The notes under the pieces: model-generated
Told to the model about the DNA's origin: nothing
The model's database searches: none
Seen by the model: only the letters and a program-made list of their open reading frames with translations
Program-made: the position numbers and the translations under genes
Shown here: one piece after another, positions 33,837 to 46,149 of the stretch
Layout: each line of letters opens with the position of its first letter
How positions within the stretch are numbered: the stretch's first letter is position 1
Assembly (NCBI GenBank): GCA_037178675.1
Contig: JAYMGJ010000207.1
Span: 43,517-107,516 of the forward strand
Direction: 5' to 3'
DNA: 64,000 bases
Source: Scleroderma bovista
Taxonomy: Eukaryota > Basidiomycota > Agaricomycetes > Boletales > Sclerodermataceae

Positions 33837-35740
33837 TCCTCCCAACTATAGGCATCATGCCCTGTACCTTTGCCACGTCTGTTTCCGTGCCGTTAGCTTG
33901 TTCGAATGCCTTCCATGCCTCCAGTAATGCAACACACTGAACATGGTCGGTGTCAGTGTAATGTCACTGAGTTTCAACATCAAGACGTACCTCAGCTTTG
34001 AGCTCTTTGTTCCTGAGGTCCTTGTAACCCCGCTCGAGGACCTGTCACGCCAGCTCTGGGTTCCCAGGCACCATCTTCTTCTCGCCGTCTTCTTCATCCT
34101 CCTCTTTCTCTCGCAATGCACGTGGCAGAGGAATAGATGAGCCTCAAATTCAGCGTGCGAGATCCATACTTTGTGGTGGCCACTGAGGCCGATAAGGTGT
34201 TCATATATTGAACGTGCTTTCTCGCGGTAACCTTGCTCGTCCACCTTAAAGTCGATATATGCCTTCCATAGCAACTCGGGCATCACGAGTGCAGACTGGG
34301 ACACCCCAAGTTCAAATATGGCCTCTGCTCATGAAAAGTCCTCAAGGGCAGTTTCGAGTTCAGCGTACTTGATCGTCGGGTCATACTGGAATACAGTGGT
34401 ATGCATGACGCGCAGTTGAAAACAACAAATTTTACGTACTTCGATGTATTTTTCATATAGCGTTCGTACACGATCGAATTCACATAGCTGAGCAAGTATT
34501 AGATCAAAAATGGTAGATAGTCCAAGGACGTACATCCATTTCCACCTGGATGTAACCCTTGAATAGCGCTTCCTTCGGGCACATCCCAATCGCAGTTCCC
34601 AGAATCTTCCGTGTGGCGGCAAGATCTAATCTTCGTATCTCAAACTGAGCAGCCATAATCCAAAGTTTCCCAAAAGTGAATTGTTTGTGGGGAACGAGGT
34701 TGAGAGCAGTACGATAGACCTGACGGGCGCGTTCGTAGTCCTGAAACGAGATTAAATGGTCTGCTTTAGCATCGTAGAGAGTAAACACTTGCCTTGGTCT
34801 CAATTTCCTCAAACAGGGCATAATCGAGCCAGAGGAAAATGTACCGTCGCCAATGACACTTTTCTTGTCCCGGAGGAACATGTGCCACAGCTCGTTCATA
34901 TATATCCCCCCACGCATTCTATTGCGGCATTTTCTTCGTCCTCTGTACTACCCTCCTCGCGGAGAGTTCGCAACGCACCTTCCTCCAGCCGTGCATAATC
35001 AAACCGTGCATCATAATTGCGTCCGTCGTGGGCCACTTCATCCTCATACTGTATATGTTGTTTCCCTAGTACGGTGCTCTCGAGAATCAATCGAGCACCA
35101 TGCTGCTTTTCAAATCTGGTATATGCAGCATAAAGGTTGCTTGATCTTGAACCGAGGAAGGCGATCAAGAGCAAACTTGGGCAAATATAAGATATATGAA
35201 AACACAAGATCAAGAACATGCCTTGTAAATCACACGAGCACGATCGTACTCTTTTAAGTGAACCTCCATCTGAAGACAGCCCGTGCTTTCTCGATTTGCT
35301 CTTCCTCATCACCAAAGAATCGCAGTACGGTCTGGAACACCTCGCGTGCCTTGTCATACTTGCCCCGTTCCTCCTCAAATTTGGCCCATTTTACCCAGAC
35401 TCTTGGTTCCAGACATACGGCTATCCAGCGTTCATATATTACGCTGGCTCTGTCCAGCTCGTTATAGCGCTCCTCCATCTTGGTGTAAGCCTGCCATGCT
35501 TTGTCGTCCGGTTCCCATTGCATCCAATGTTCAAAGACCTGGCGGGGGCCAGGGACATTTTGAAGGAGTTCCTCAAGATAGAAGCAACTTATATCAAAGT
35601 AGGTCCACGCGAGGAAGGAGAGTAACAGCACGGTCGAACAGGTTACAAGCATGTTGGACATTACGATTCTTGAGCTCCATTTCCGTATAACTCAACCATA
35701 GTGGCACGGAACGCGGATCAACGTTGGGCCCAGGGGTATA
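33837..35740 (-). pseudogene. CLF1 / crooked-neck (HAT-repeat splicing factor) pseudogene
   Basis: Minus-strand pieces follow the CLF1 order: [18 protein letters not shown] (about 35720), [20 protein letters not shown] (about 35560), [38 protein letters not shown] (about 35360), [12 protein letters not shown] (about 35110), [32 protein letters not shown] (about 34720), [17 protein letters not shown] (about 34570), [12 protein letters not shown] (about 34275) and MMPIVGRKW (33845). These are half-a-TPR (HAT) repeats of the NineTeen-complex factor. The N-terminal about 70 codons are missing, a short deletion with frameshift follows KARAVF (about 35270), a frameshift lies near 35150, and introns remain. 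CLF1 is essential in yeasts, so an intact copy must exist elsewhere. Confidence 0.88.
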
Positions 35741-36944
35741 TGGCTGGGTCCCTAGAGATAGCCCTATGTGATGGGAGGTGTGAGTTCAGTGGAGAAAGGT
35801 GTATTGGTCTGCAGCTGCTTACCGATGGTTTCCAAACACGATGCAGTCCAGGAAGCACATCTTGAGTCATTGGAGAGGCATGCGGGCCACAGCACAGGGT
35901 TGCTGAAGGGTGTAGCTTGGTGCGGTGAAGGGCGTGGGCAGTGGAGTATTGAGATCGGATGGTGGTCCCTGCTGAAGACGGTCCCCGTGCAGTCCAGAAG
36001 TGCACCATGAGTCGTTGGAGGGAAATAAGGGTGGCAAAGGCCACCGAAAGGGAGGAGGGTGCAGAGGTGGTGCAAATGAGGCAACACTGCCTGTGATGTC
36101 AGTCAGGGGGACGCTGCAATGGGTGAGAACTCACTGGTGCATTGGGAGATCGTTGCGCACAGCAGCGAGATCGCTGGGCAGCTGTTGGGCAAGGACGAGG
36201 ACAATGAAGGCGACGATGGAGGGAGTGCGAACACGAGGCCACACTGCTGGCAAGCATGTGGGTACACGCTTAGCCGTGACGTCATGCCCTGATCCAGGCT
36301 TGGAGGGTCTGAGGCTGCAAACCGGCTCAAGGTTGCAAAGTGCCGGAAAACCTGCAAAGTCAGTGCAAAGTTGCTTTGCAGCGAGAAATTGGCACACACA
36401 TTGGCAACCACGCCGACTGGCTTTGCAGAGCCAAGGCAGAAAATTTGCAAACTGGTGGGCGGGACAAAGTCGAAGGAGGTGGAGGCGGCACGGCATCGGC
36501 ATTAGTTGTTATGGTAAGTGTAGGGTCGGTGACAGGCACACATGGTAGTAGTATTCCTTTTAGTGGGGATTTAGCCGTGTCCACGGCCATGCTCGTGAGC
36601 CCAAGCATTAAGCATTAAGACCTAAGGAATAAGAAATGCCCTCTATGTGAGTAGATACCTACCGCCGAACTGTCCAGTGACAGTCCCCCACCGACTATAA
36701 GGCTATGACTCTAGAGTAAGAATCCTTGCACTGACGACGCCGTACAACATCAATGAGACATAGCCGAGCACAGTTGGCCTTTTTGGTCTCCGTTTGGTTA
36801 GCTTGGATGTCAGCGTGTTGTAAAGTAACGTGAAGCTACGGGATTTCCTTATTAGATGACGGAGATTGTTCGCGCAGGCTTATCGCTCAGTTGAAGTAAT
36901 CAGCGAAACAATCAGCGCACTAGATTAGTTACAATCAACGAGTT
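35741..36944. other. No gene recognised; repeat-like sequence
   Basis: Long overlapping ORFs at 36000-36548 (+) and 36103-36502 (-) shadow each other and have no domain. 36310-36450 has several repeats of the word TTTGCA/TGCAAA. 36620-36940 has no ORF of note. Confidence 0.45.
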
Positions 36945-38551
36945 CTACATAATCTGCTTTCCTCGGGTTACAATATCGTTCTGTATAGTATCAAGTATTG
37001 TGGCTAACTGAGGGTTAGCTCTGATCTGTTCAAGAGAATTCATACAATCATTAAATCTTCCACTCATTTCCAACCCAAAGTCAAGATGATGGTGAGTACC
37101 AGTTTGGTATTCCATAAGAACGGAGCAGATGGCGGTCCCTGCAAGAGCGAAAACCACATCTAGTTGAGTGCCATCACCCAAATATTCCTCTAGATTCCCT
37201 CCATGAGATGAAAATACTGTGTGTAGGATAATCGCGACAAGGGCCGGGTGACTTGGAATGCGATTGCCGTTGTAATCCGAAAGGAAGTAGCTGAGGTCCA
37301 ACAAAAGATGCGTGACTATCGTGCATTTGGAGCACAGATCTTCCCTCGGAGAAACCGACAACGGAGAGAGGAGCCCGAAGGCAGATGGCACAAGAATTTC
37401 GGCAGTGTTCTTGAATGCAAGACGAACGGTGCTGAATAGATTTGATAAAGATCGGTATATAGTGCTGTAGTTCTTATCGACCCAATGCTCGGCCTCTTCT
37501 GAAACAATGGGTTATTGCAATTGTAAATAACATAATGCAGCTATTCACCATTGTTCCCGATTTGTTTGCAAGCTGCATTAAGCATCGATCTCCGTGCCAT
37601 CTCCGGTCGTTGCTTGTCAGTCGGGAAGGGATTTTCCAGGAGGATTAGCGATTTGAGTTCGCTTTTTGCTTGCGATGCGATCAACGAGTCCAAACTTGAT
37701 GGTAATCTCTGTTGGCCCATTGGCGCCGCTGGTTCGTGCCGCGTTGTGCTGCTGGAGGAGGATGGGCCAGAAGGCCCTGGAGGCAGGGCACTTTGGATAG
37801 TGGGAGTGCGGGGAAGCGATCGGAGCAGGCGATCGCGTGAAACTTTTGAGATACCTGTAGATCTGTTCGTTGACTAAAGCAAGAAGTGAGTCAATTGCTT
37901 CAAAAGTGAGAGAAAATGACATACATGTATAACCTGGCGGTCTCCACGAGATAACGATTCATCTTCACGAGGGGGCGCGAAAGCTGCCACAATGCGCACT
38001 CGGGGATATGGGGCTGTATCACGGTGGCGATCATACATTGGCTCAAGCTGTTGGTAAAGAGCGTCCCCCCCTGGAAGCACCGAGGGGCGGTGATGCAGGA
38101 CACCCATTTCTGTCGTCTGATCGAGAACCCGGCCACTTAGATGCTGAGATACGAGCGGGTCGTCATAGTAGAAGTTTGGATTCGGCGCATGAGGTGACTG
38201 TTGGTAGTAATCGAATGGTGCTGCTTGCTGGATTAGATTCGGTGGGTTCTGCAATGCCATCGGATGCGCCGATGATGGCTGTCGTGGCTGGTCTGTTGCA
38301 TGGCCTACCTGAGTCGCCTCAGGATGTACGATCGCATGCATCGACAACATGGGTGGAGGCTGTGGTTGGTCTGCAGGAAGACCAAGCTGATCTGCCATCG
38401 GCTGCAAGCCGACGTTGAGGCCTGACCCTCGACCTGGCTTTGGGGCGGTCTGACAATGCGATTAGGTGCGGATCTGAAGCAAATACAACTGGCTTACATT
38501 TCGTCCTCTACGACGTGTGCGACCTGTCTGAGGAGGCTGAGAAGGGTTCAT
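36945..38551 (-). CDS. DUF6532-domain protein, 485 aa
   Basis: Four exons: 38551-38498, 38449-37925, 37873-37549, 37498-36945 (1458 nt, open). Start MNPSQPPQTGRTRR. The N-terminal half is Pro/Gln-rich and disordered. From about residue 265 the sequence resembles the DUF6532 domain widespread in Agaricomycetes: SELKSLILLENPFPTD, then an AEHWVDKNYSTIYRSL segment, LAFKNTAEILVPSAFGLL, a SPLSVSPRE turn, then SHPALVAIILHTVFSS, ending near GKQIM. The biochemical role of the domain is unknown. The gene lies next to a Plavaka transposase; members of this family are often repeat-associated in mushrooms (inference from general knowledge). Confidence 0.75.
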
Positions 38552-38795
38552 CGTGGATTGGTATCAAGCATCGATGCGCGGTTTGCACACTCTTTGTCCT
38601 CTCGAGTGATGTGACAACGAACCTCGATTTAGACTTCGAGAACATCAGGGCACGAGGAGCGGTGAAGCTTTGGTTTACATATCAGATTCGTACATAAATC
38701 TGGGGGAATACAGGAAACGTGTACTACGCGTTGCAAGGGGATGAGAAAATAGATCTGATGTAACAACTACAACTTGCCGATTGTCCTTCCTTCAC

Positions 38796-39508
38796 CTAGT
38801 CTTCGGATGGAAGCTGGTGCACGAGGTGATTCAGATGATCATCGATAGCGGAAAATTTCAAGATGTCGTCGTCGTAAATGCAAAGGAGTTGCTCGCGCTC
38901 TGCATGGACTTCGGCGCTGGTGTCCAGTGAGAGTAAGGACTCGAATAGCTCGAGGTCCTGAGAGGTACCATCCAAACTCTCCTTCTTCTCCTTCTCAAAA
39001 CCCTCCATAAGTGAGAGCTGCCTCTTAAGCTCCTCGATCTTCCATGCCGTAGCAAGGAGGCTCAGGCGCTGATATTCCCGGTGGGCCTCTTTGGCGAGGA
39101 TCGCTTTCTTCAATAGGGGTTGAGATAAATGAGTCATTTCACGGGAAAAAAATTCGCTAGACTAGAACATTTGTTAGTAAAGAGCACTCTTTACAACTGA
39201 ATTAAGCGTACCCCGATCATATCTGTCCCTTGTCTCGTGGTTGCTAAAGTCTCCTTGTAAGCAGGGTCTTCACTGCCAAAGACACGGCGACAAGAATAGG
39301 GCTGGAATCGACGGCCGGAAATGGGCCTCTGTGGTGATGCTGACTCTGATCGTCGCTTTTCTTTGGGCACCTTAACTAAGAAACTCCTTTGTGAAGGTGG
39401 CGAGGTGCAGTAACTTGATAGTTCAAAGGATACAGAAGTCCCACTGGACTTCGAAGTGGGGGTTGATGGCGACGACGTTAAGGAAGGTGTGTCAGAATCG
39501 GAAGACAT
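38796..39508 (-). CDS. Hypothetical coiled-coil protein, 220 aa
   Basis: Two exons: 39508-39212 and 39161-38796 (663 nt, open, phase 0 junction). The N-terminus (MSSDSDTPSLTSS...) is Ser/Thr/Pro-rich. The second exon is helical and charged (KKAILAKEAHREYQRLSLLA, then WKIEELKRQLSLMEGFEKEK), predicted coiled coil. No known domain. Its start is 97 bp from the start of the divergent Plavaka transposase gene, so the two may share a bidirectional promoter; it could be an accessory gene of that element. Confidence 0.65.
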
Positions 39509-39604
39509 ACGGGTTTGCTACAAGTTCGCAAGTCAAACACGTAGTGGTCGGAGTTTGAAGGACTTAACAATTTCGCAGCTGCCAGCAAGTACTACTGTAG
39601 CAAT

Positions 39605-42600
39605 ATGGGTGACGACCCTCTGCTGGTATTCGACGAGAGCATGTAAGGTTTTCACTTTCTCTGCTTAAGAGTCCAATAACTCACCTTGACCTTCCTAGCC
39701 CTGGACATATATCCTGTCCAGGTTGCAAAGCCGTATTTCCAACAGCTGATCATGTTGTAGATCATCTCAATAGTGATACATCGTGCTGGCCTGAAGACTT
39801 GCACTCAAAGACATTAGCACCACCCCCCGCCTTTGTCCGTGGCCTGACGAGATCACAGGTACAAAGCTTGACTTATGGGACATTTCACCCCAAGTCAGGA
39901 TACATCTTTGGTTCCGCTCCAAACCTCTTCGAACAAATGCAACAGAACGAATTCGAGTATCGCCGCCTTCACAATGCGTATTACCCTTTCAAAGATCAAG
40001 CAGAGTGGGAGCTAGGACGGTTCATATGTCAGAGTGTTTCAGCTAGCAATGCTGAGCGCTTTCTTAAGCTTCAATGGGTATGTACGCATATTTTCAAATT
40101 AGCTATGATTTTGAATCTACTCGACAAAGTTCAATGATCGACAGCCTTCTTTCAAGGACAAGAAACACTTGTACGAATGGATGGAGTCTTTACCGCAGGG
40201 AACGCCGTGGCATTGCACGGAAATCGCACTCTCTGGCTACACGTCGGTTCATCCAATCTACCTGATTTGGCGCGACGGATTAGAAGTGATCAAAATGATA
40301 TTCAGCAACCCTATATTTGCCAAGATGATGACTTACGATCCCCATGTCGTGTCTGTAGACGGACAACGGGAGTACGGCGAGTTTTTCTCTTCCAAATATG
40401 CTTGGGCATTACAGGTATAATCACACAGTTGGTTTGAATGGAATCATACTCACCCATGTATAGGACTTACTTCCCGAAGGCGCCACAATTATTCCCGTCA
40501 TGGCCGCATCTGACAAAACGGCAGTCACTAGCCATGCTGGCAACCTTGAAATGCACCCACTGTTCCTCACTACCGGTAACATCCGATCTGATGTACGCAT
40601 GAAGGCTACTTCCCATGCTTGGAGCCTGGCCGCGTTTATGCCAATCCCGAAATTCGACGTTCATCCTGATTATCAAACGATTCTGCAAGCCAGAGTCTGG
40701 CACAAGTGCATGGATATTGTATGTGCCAATCTCAAAGTCGCAGCTCGTACTGGCGTGTACACACCCGATCCTGATGGGCACCTTCGCTATTGCTTCACAC
40801 CACTCGTCGCTTACACCGCCGATCTCCCGGAACAGCAGATGATTTCAGGCGCTTCCCATGGCTCTTCCCCTGTCACTCTCGCAAAGGTCCAAGACTTTGG
40901 CGATGGCACACTCCACCCCCCTCGAGATGTAAAGCACATACTTCAGATGCTGTTCGAAATTTGTCAAGAAGTCGACCCTTGGGATGTGCACGCATTTCAG
41001 AAGAAGTGCAAAGAGCGGGGCCTTTTAGGTGTTCACCTACCCTTCTACAGAAACTGGTTTTTCACAGATCCCTCCATCTTCCTTGTCCCTGAACTGCTTC
41101 ACGCATGCCACAAGTTTTTTTTCGACCACATTTTAAAGTGGTGCAAAGAGGTCGTTGGAACTAGGGAACTCGATGCTCGTTACAAGTCGATGCACAAGCG
41201 TGTCGGCATACGCCACTTTACGTCCGGTGTATCCCATGTTCAGCAAATGACCGGGAGAGAGTACCGTGAAATCCAACGCACCATTGTTGCCGTTATTGCT
41301 GGTGCAGCTCCTCCTGGTTTCGTGAGGGCTATCCGAACTCTTATCGAGTTCATTTATCTTGCACAGAATCCTGTTCACACCGAAAGTTCAATCAGAAACA
41401 TGGTCAACGCGCTTCAGTCCTTCCACGCCCTCAAGCATTTTATTACGGAAGCCGAAGCCCGGAGAACGAAGACGGGTGTAAGGACCGATTTCAACATCCC
41501 GAAGCTCGAATTGTTTCAAAGCTTTGCGAAAGCGATCGAAACTGTTGGCACTCTCCCGCAGTTTACTGCTGACGTTTGCGAACGGCTCCTCGTCACTCAT
41601 TGCAAGCAGACTTTTGAACGGACATCTCGCAACCGCGACTTTACAGAGCAAGTCGTCCGTATCCTCGACCGCGAAGAGAGGATGCGCTTGTTCGACCTGT
41701 ACTCACTGATGCGATCGCATGACGTCTCCATGATCAACACTGTTACCGATCTCGAGCAATCATATGTCACCTATGTTGACCCTGCTCTATCTTGGGTCCA
41801 AGAGGTTCTTCCCGGTGAACAAATACGTCTGATAGGACCACGTCCCATACGCAACCACTTCCTTAAAGGCGTCCTCCGCGAGGATTCCCGAGCCGCATTT
41901 AACCTCACTGTGAAACCTGACTCATCGCGTCTCACCATTCAACAACTATCGTCGATGTACAAGCTCGGGGAATTTCCCTCTCTTTATGCATTGTATATCC
42001 ATCGATCTGTCCTCACATTACCAGACATCACTCAATCCCAGCTCACTTCCTGGAACGCCCTTTCTTTCAGCGCTTGGAGGAAATTTCGACTTCAACTCCT
42101 CTCTGTTTTCAACAATTGCACCGTCATGCCCTCCCGTTTAATCCAAGCGTACCCCCCTTCCAAAGACTTCCCATATGGATACGCGGATGCTGTACTTCTC
42201 AATTCTCAATCGCTAGGATACCCAACACCTGCAGGTAAGCAAGCCCCTCCTTGCACTCATTTGCACTCGATTTATTTTTATTCATAGGTCTTCCCGAATC
42301 TGTCATTGGACAGGTACGTGCCGTCTTCCGACCCCAAGTACGGGCTGGAACCGAGCTTCCCCCGTTTCTTTCTACGCCCCTCATATACGTGGACCTCTTT
42401 GATTGGGTGGCCAAGGACGACGACTTGGATATGTGGATCGTTCAGCGGCGCATGGTTACTGCTCCTGGAGGTTTGCAGAGAGCTGGTGCCATTGTTCCAT
42501 TGGTCAATGTCATGTTTGCTGTGGAGCTTATTCCTGTGTATGGTGAGAAGATAGATTGCACGGTGAACGAGAAGACGTCGCAAGAGGTTTATTCGCGCTT

Positions 42601-42658
42601 TTATCTTAATTCCTTCGCAGACAAGGAGTTATTCGAGTCTTTACGTGCCGAATTATGA
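39605..42658 (+). CDS. Plavaka-type (CACTA-like) transposase, intact, 947 aa
   Basis: Five exons: 39605-39642, 39699-40077, 40130-40414, 40464-42234, 42288-42658 (2844 nt, open). The N-terminus carries a C2H2-like finger (CPGCKAVF ... HVVDHL ... CW) as in Plavaka proteins. The core has motifs I associate with this family: DGQREYGEFFSSKYAWALQ, IIPVMAASDKTAV, LFLTTGNIRSDVRMK, the FTPLVAYTADLPEQQM segment, and a long C-terminal region with GIRHFTSGVSHVQQMTGREYR. These place it in the Plavaka group of cut-and-paste transposases common in Agaricomycetes. No stop or frameshift is seen, so it may be a recent copy or a domesticated gene. Terminal inverted repeats were not located by eye. Confidence 0.8.
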
Positions 42659-44002
42659 GATGCATACTTGTGTTCTGTAACTAGATACTCTTTGCACTGT
42701 CTGGCTTATCAGTACTGGAGATAAAATTTGATGCCTGATAACCACCTGATGATAAGATGGTAATAGGATATCTAACGGATCTCCCACCACAACCTTTCCT
42801 AATACGATGCTGCTGTAAGGCTCGTCACTTCTCCACCAATCAGATGCGTCAAACGTACGGGCACGTAAGCATCGTAAGCCGGCTATGTTAAGCGTTCATT
42901 TCAGTCGTTTTGCTGATGAAGAAGTAAAACGGAGACTAACGGCGAGTAGTAGAAGTAGTAATAAACTTACGCTAATTACAGCCGCGTTGACGTGGCCTTT
43001 AGCGGAGCGCTGCCGCGCAGGCCAAAGACATGAAGCACGAGCAACTGGCACGCCGCCGCCTCCCGTGGTAGATGCGGCCTTGGGGCGGGTCGGTGTCCGC
43101 AAAGGCGTCCGAACGCTTCCCCTCTGCCCTTCTCCCCCGGCCTCGTGTTTGCCATGCGCACCGCGGGAGGGGGGGGTTTACTACTAGTACTAGTACCAGC
43201 ACCGCCTAAGCGACGCTGCAGCGCCGGCGTGCGCGCAGGCGCAGTGACCTGTAGATAATAAAGTTTTGCCCTGACCTAAAAACGTTAGAACGTCACTGAC
43301 ACGGCATCCACGTCAGCCTCAGTTCCGTGCGCGTCGTCGCGCCCACCGTGCCGTTCCCGCTGCTCAGGATCGTCGAGATCGGTCGACGACGCTGCCGTCA
43401 AGGTCAGCGATGTCGGTGGATGCCGAAGCCCACATTGGCAGCCCCCCAGCACTGCCACTGGCCAATTTCCTCAGTTACAGCAACTTAGTTCTGGAGTGAC
43501 TATGCGAGGGATTTCACTGACTATGCTATCAAATAACTTAGGTACAAATTTGTATAAATGGTTGGGGCAAACTGCAGAACTTACATCCCGGCAGTGGCAT
43601 GGTTCTATGGAGAGTACAAGTAACTGACTTCCCCTGGTTTCTTTCCCTCCCTTCATATTGTGCTACGTCCTTCAGGCAGGTCCTCGGGAACGAAGCTTTA
43701 AGTAAATCAAACCTTGCAGCTCAAACCCGACAGTTTCACGGTGTTCACTCCATAGCACATGTGGTATCGCCCAGCTGGAATGGACAGAATTTTTTACCAA
43801 ACCACCAGCAGAAGGACTGTGTCCAGGATTTCTTGTAGAGTTATTCACTCGTGCTCCTTGCTTAGCGCCGCCGTAAGAAGCCTGTAGGTACTGTTTCAGA
43901 GGCTATACGGCGGTTCAGATCAAAGAACATGAATCTGGAAGAAAGACTAGGCATATGGCCAAAGTGTACAGTTCCTGTACATAGTCTAGAATGAGATAGG
44001 TA
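42659..44002. other. No gene recognised
   Basis: 42900-43450 is GC-rich with CpG-rich ORFs on both strands but no domain. 43470-44000 holds the region downstream of the oxygenase gene. Confidence 0.45.
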
Positions 44003-45557
44003 TCACGGAGCACCCTGACGAAACATGGCTTCGATACGTTTCCGCTCATAGTCACCCGCAGAGATGGGCTCATACTTGGGTGGCTGGTCTAGGGATATGC
44101 AACTCGGTATCGGCTAGATGGCAGTCACACGGATGATACGTGCGTGATTGTGATTTATGGAATGAGGAAAACCCAGGTCACGTACCTCGACCTGCACATC
44201 AGGGTTCGTGCCGAAGAACACTACGATGGAATACCGGTCCATACCAGTCCTATTGACTGCTCTGTGTACTGGCGACCTAAACACATCGTCTGCAACGAAT
44301 GAGATGGGACAGGAAGGAGAGCCATGGATGTGGACCTACTTGTCCATCGCCCAAGTTGGTCGGCGATGCTATAGCAGATCAGCTAGGGCGATTTCATACC
44401 CGCACCGGTCAACGTAACTCACTTGACAACCAACGTTCCAGGTATCGGGGTTACGTTGATCCATCGTCTCTCAGAGTTGAGGACCTGAAGAGCTTGGATG
44501 TCGGGTTCTTGCCATAAGATGGTGAAACACTAGCAAAGATGCGAATTAGTCATACGTGGGCTACAATAAAGGTTCTGACTTTGAAGCTGTGAAACGTGAG
44601 TGAATTAATCATAAATTCTCTAAGAGAATGAATTACTCTGTGTGAGCGCCAAGTCCAACGATGCGATCATCTACAGGACCTGTCTGAGGCGGATAATGGA
44701 TGGTCCGCATATCATGCGCTGATTCCTTCGTCTAAAAATGATCAAAGATGACCATGTTTGTCGAAGAACGGGTAGGAAAAAACATCCATGCCTTGTCGTC
44801 AAAGTAGGTTTCAGGGAGATCCAGGGCGAGTGCAAAGAGGCGGTATAACACCTTCCCGACAGCTAGAGCTGCATGACTTGTTCGAAAAATGGTAAGGTAT
44901 AGACCCGACGATGTTTACCTATCCCATGACGCACTAGTAGTTCAGGTAGGCTTCATGGAATCCGGCAGGTTCCAAGGGCCATACAATAGTACCTGCCTTG
45001 GGGCGGACCTGATTTTCGCTCGTCTCGTCGTTCTCCTCGGGAACGAGTTCTCTCCATCCAGCCCCGAAACCCTCCAGGAGATCGCCTCTGTTGGAGGGGT
45101 CGATGTTAGAGTCCAGCAGGGGGGCATACCCTTGAAAATTCCCAACTTTCTTGTGATAAAGCTTTCATCTATCAAAAATAGGACAAAATTTAACTGAGTG
45201 GAAATGCTACCTTCATCTTGATCTCGAGTGGAAGCGAAAAGTAGGCCTTCATCGCTGAAAACAAGCCGTCGATAGTCTCGTGATGTATCCCATGTCCGGT
45301 TACTGAAGGCGTGTATACAGTGGATGCGAGTGGGTTTGAAACGCGGGGTCTGCTCACTGTAAAATGCCCCCACTTCCATACACGCTTTCCTTATCTCGAG
45401 AGCCAGAGCAGTCTTTTGATCTCGTGTACCGTTTGCATCCGTTATGTCACTGTAGGGAATTCAGTAGTGGTAGTACATTTGAAAGAGCCGGTTTGATTGA
45501 CATCACTGGTATACTGTCGAACACACCCGGATCCCGTATCGTCGCTGAGTCTACCAT
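44003..45557 (-). CDS. 2-oxoglutarate/Fe(II) oxygenase, isopenicillin N synthase-like
   Basis: Exons on the minus strand read MVDSATIRDPGVFDSIPVM (start 45557), TALALEIRKACMEVGAFYS, VTGHGIHHETIDGLFSAMKAYF (about 45290), KKVGNFQGYAPLLDSN, GDLLEGFGAGWRELVPEEN (about 45060), YRLFALALDLPETYFDDKAW (about 44850), AHDMRTIHYPPQTGPVDDR (about 44680), GLGAHTDFKCFTILWQEP, then VFRSPVHRAVNRTG with DRYSIVVFFG (about 44240), and PIPSCISL ... GDYERKRIEAMF, stop 44005-44003. HTD, VHR and RYS supply the Fe(II) ligands and the 2OG-binding Arg-Ser pair of the family. The HTDFK junction needs a 7-nt microexon. The first intron boundary (after SIPVMSIKPALS) could not be resolved in frame, so either a 27-nt intron or a one-base lesion exists there. 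Substrate unknown. Confidence 0.78.
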
Positions 45558-46149
45558 CGTCGCTAAGAAAGAGCTTTTGGATGACGTAATCTTTTCAGGG
45601 ACTCTTCCCCTCGGTTTGGCCTTAGGCATGATCATCCCTGTTAGTCGCCTCCAGCAGTGTCTTCCTCGCTCGTCGAATTGCGATTTTATGCCACGACCAA
45701 TCAATCCTTGTAGCAGTGAGAATCTGGTAAATATAAACGCGACTCGCATCCGCCCAATGTTTCCGGATCACACTCTAGTGTTCCCTCCGCTGCCAAATCC
45801 TGTCTCATTCCTGCCGCGTGCCGTCTCATCATTCCACTTTTTTTTCATCTTCGTATTCAAATCTTCCAGTCTATCATCTTCTGCGATGAGCTCTGTGCTG
45901 TGGGAGGCCTGGAACAGCTTTTCGTCGAAGTCACGCAAAAGGCGTATCAGGGGTGTTGTAATGTCGACGACCACGCAAGGTATTATCTGTCCTTGTGAGC
46001 GGTAGTCTGAATGCGTATGCTGCGGTCATCGCAAACTGACGCCGCTTGACACTTTGCCATCCCCTTTCACCCGGCAGGTCTGTGCCCTTGGTTTGACCGG
46101 TATGACATACTCGCCCAAATCAGCCAGTTGTGTGGCTCGTGTCCAATCC
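45558..46149. other. No clear gene
   Basis: A minus-strand ORF (45974-45768) encodes a charged, possibly helical peptide with no family match. Its promoter or 5' context is not identifiable. Confidence 0.35.

Noticed and set aside
36000..36548. 182-aa Gly/Arg-rich plus-strand ORF
   Set aside because: No domain, overlaps two long minus-strand ORFs, and repeated TGCAAA words point to repeat sequence.
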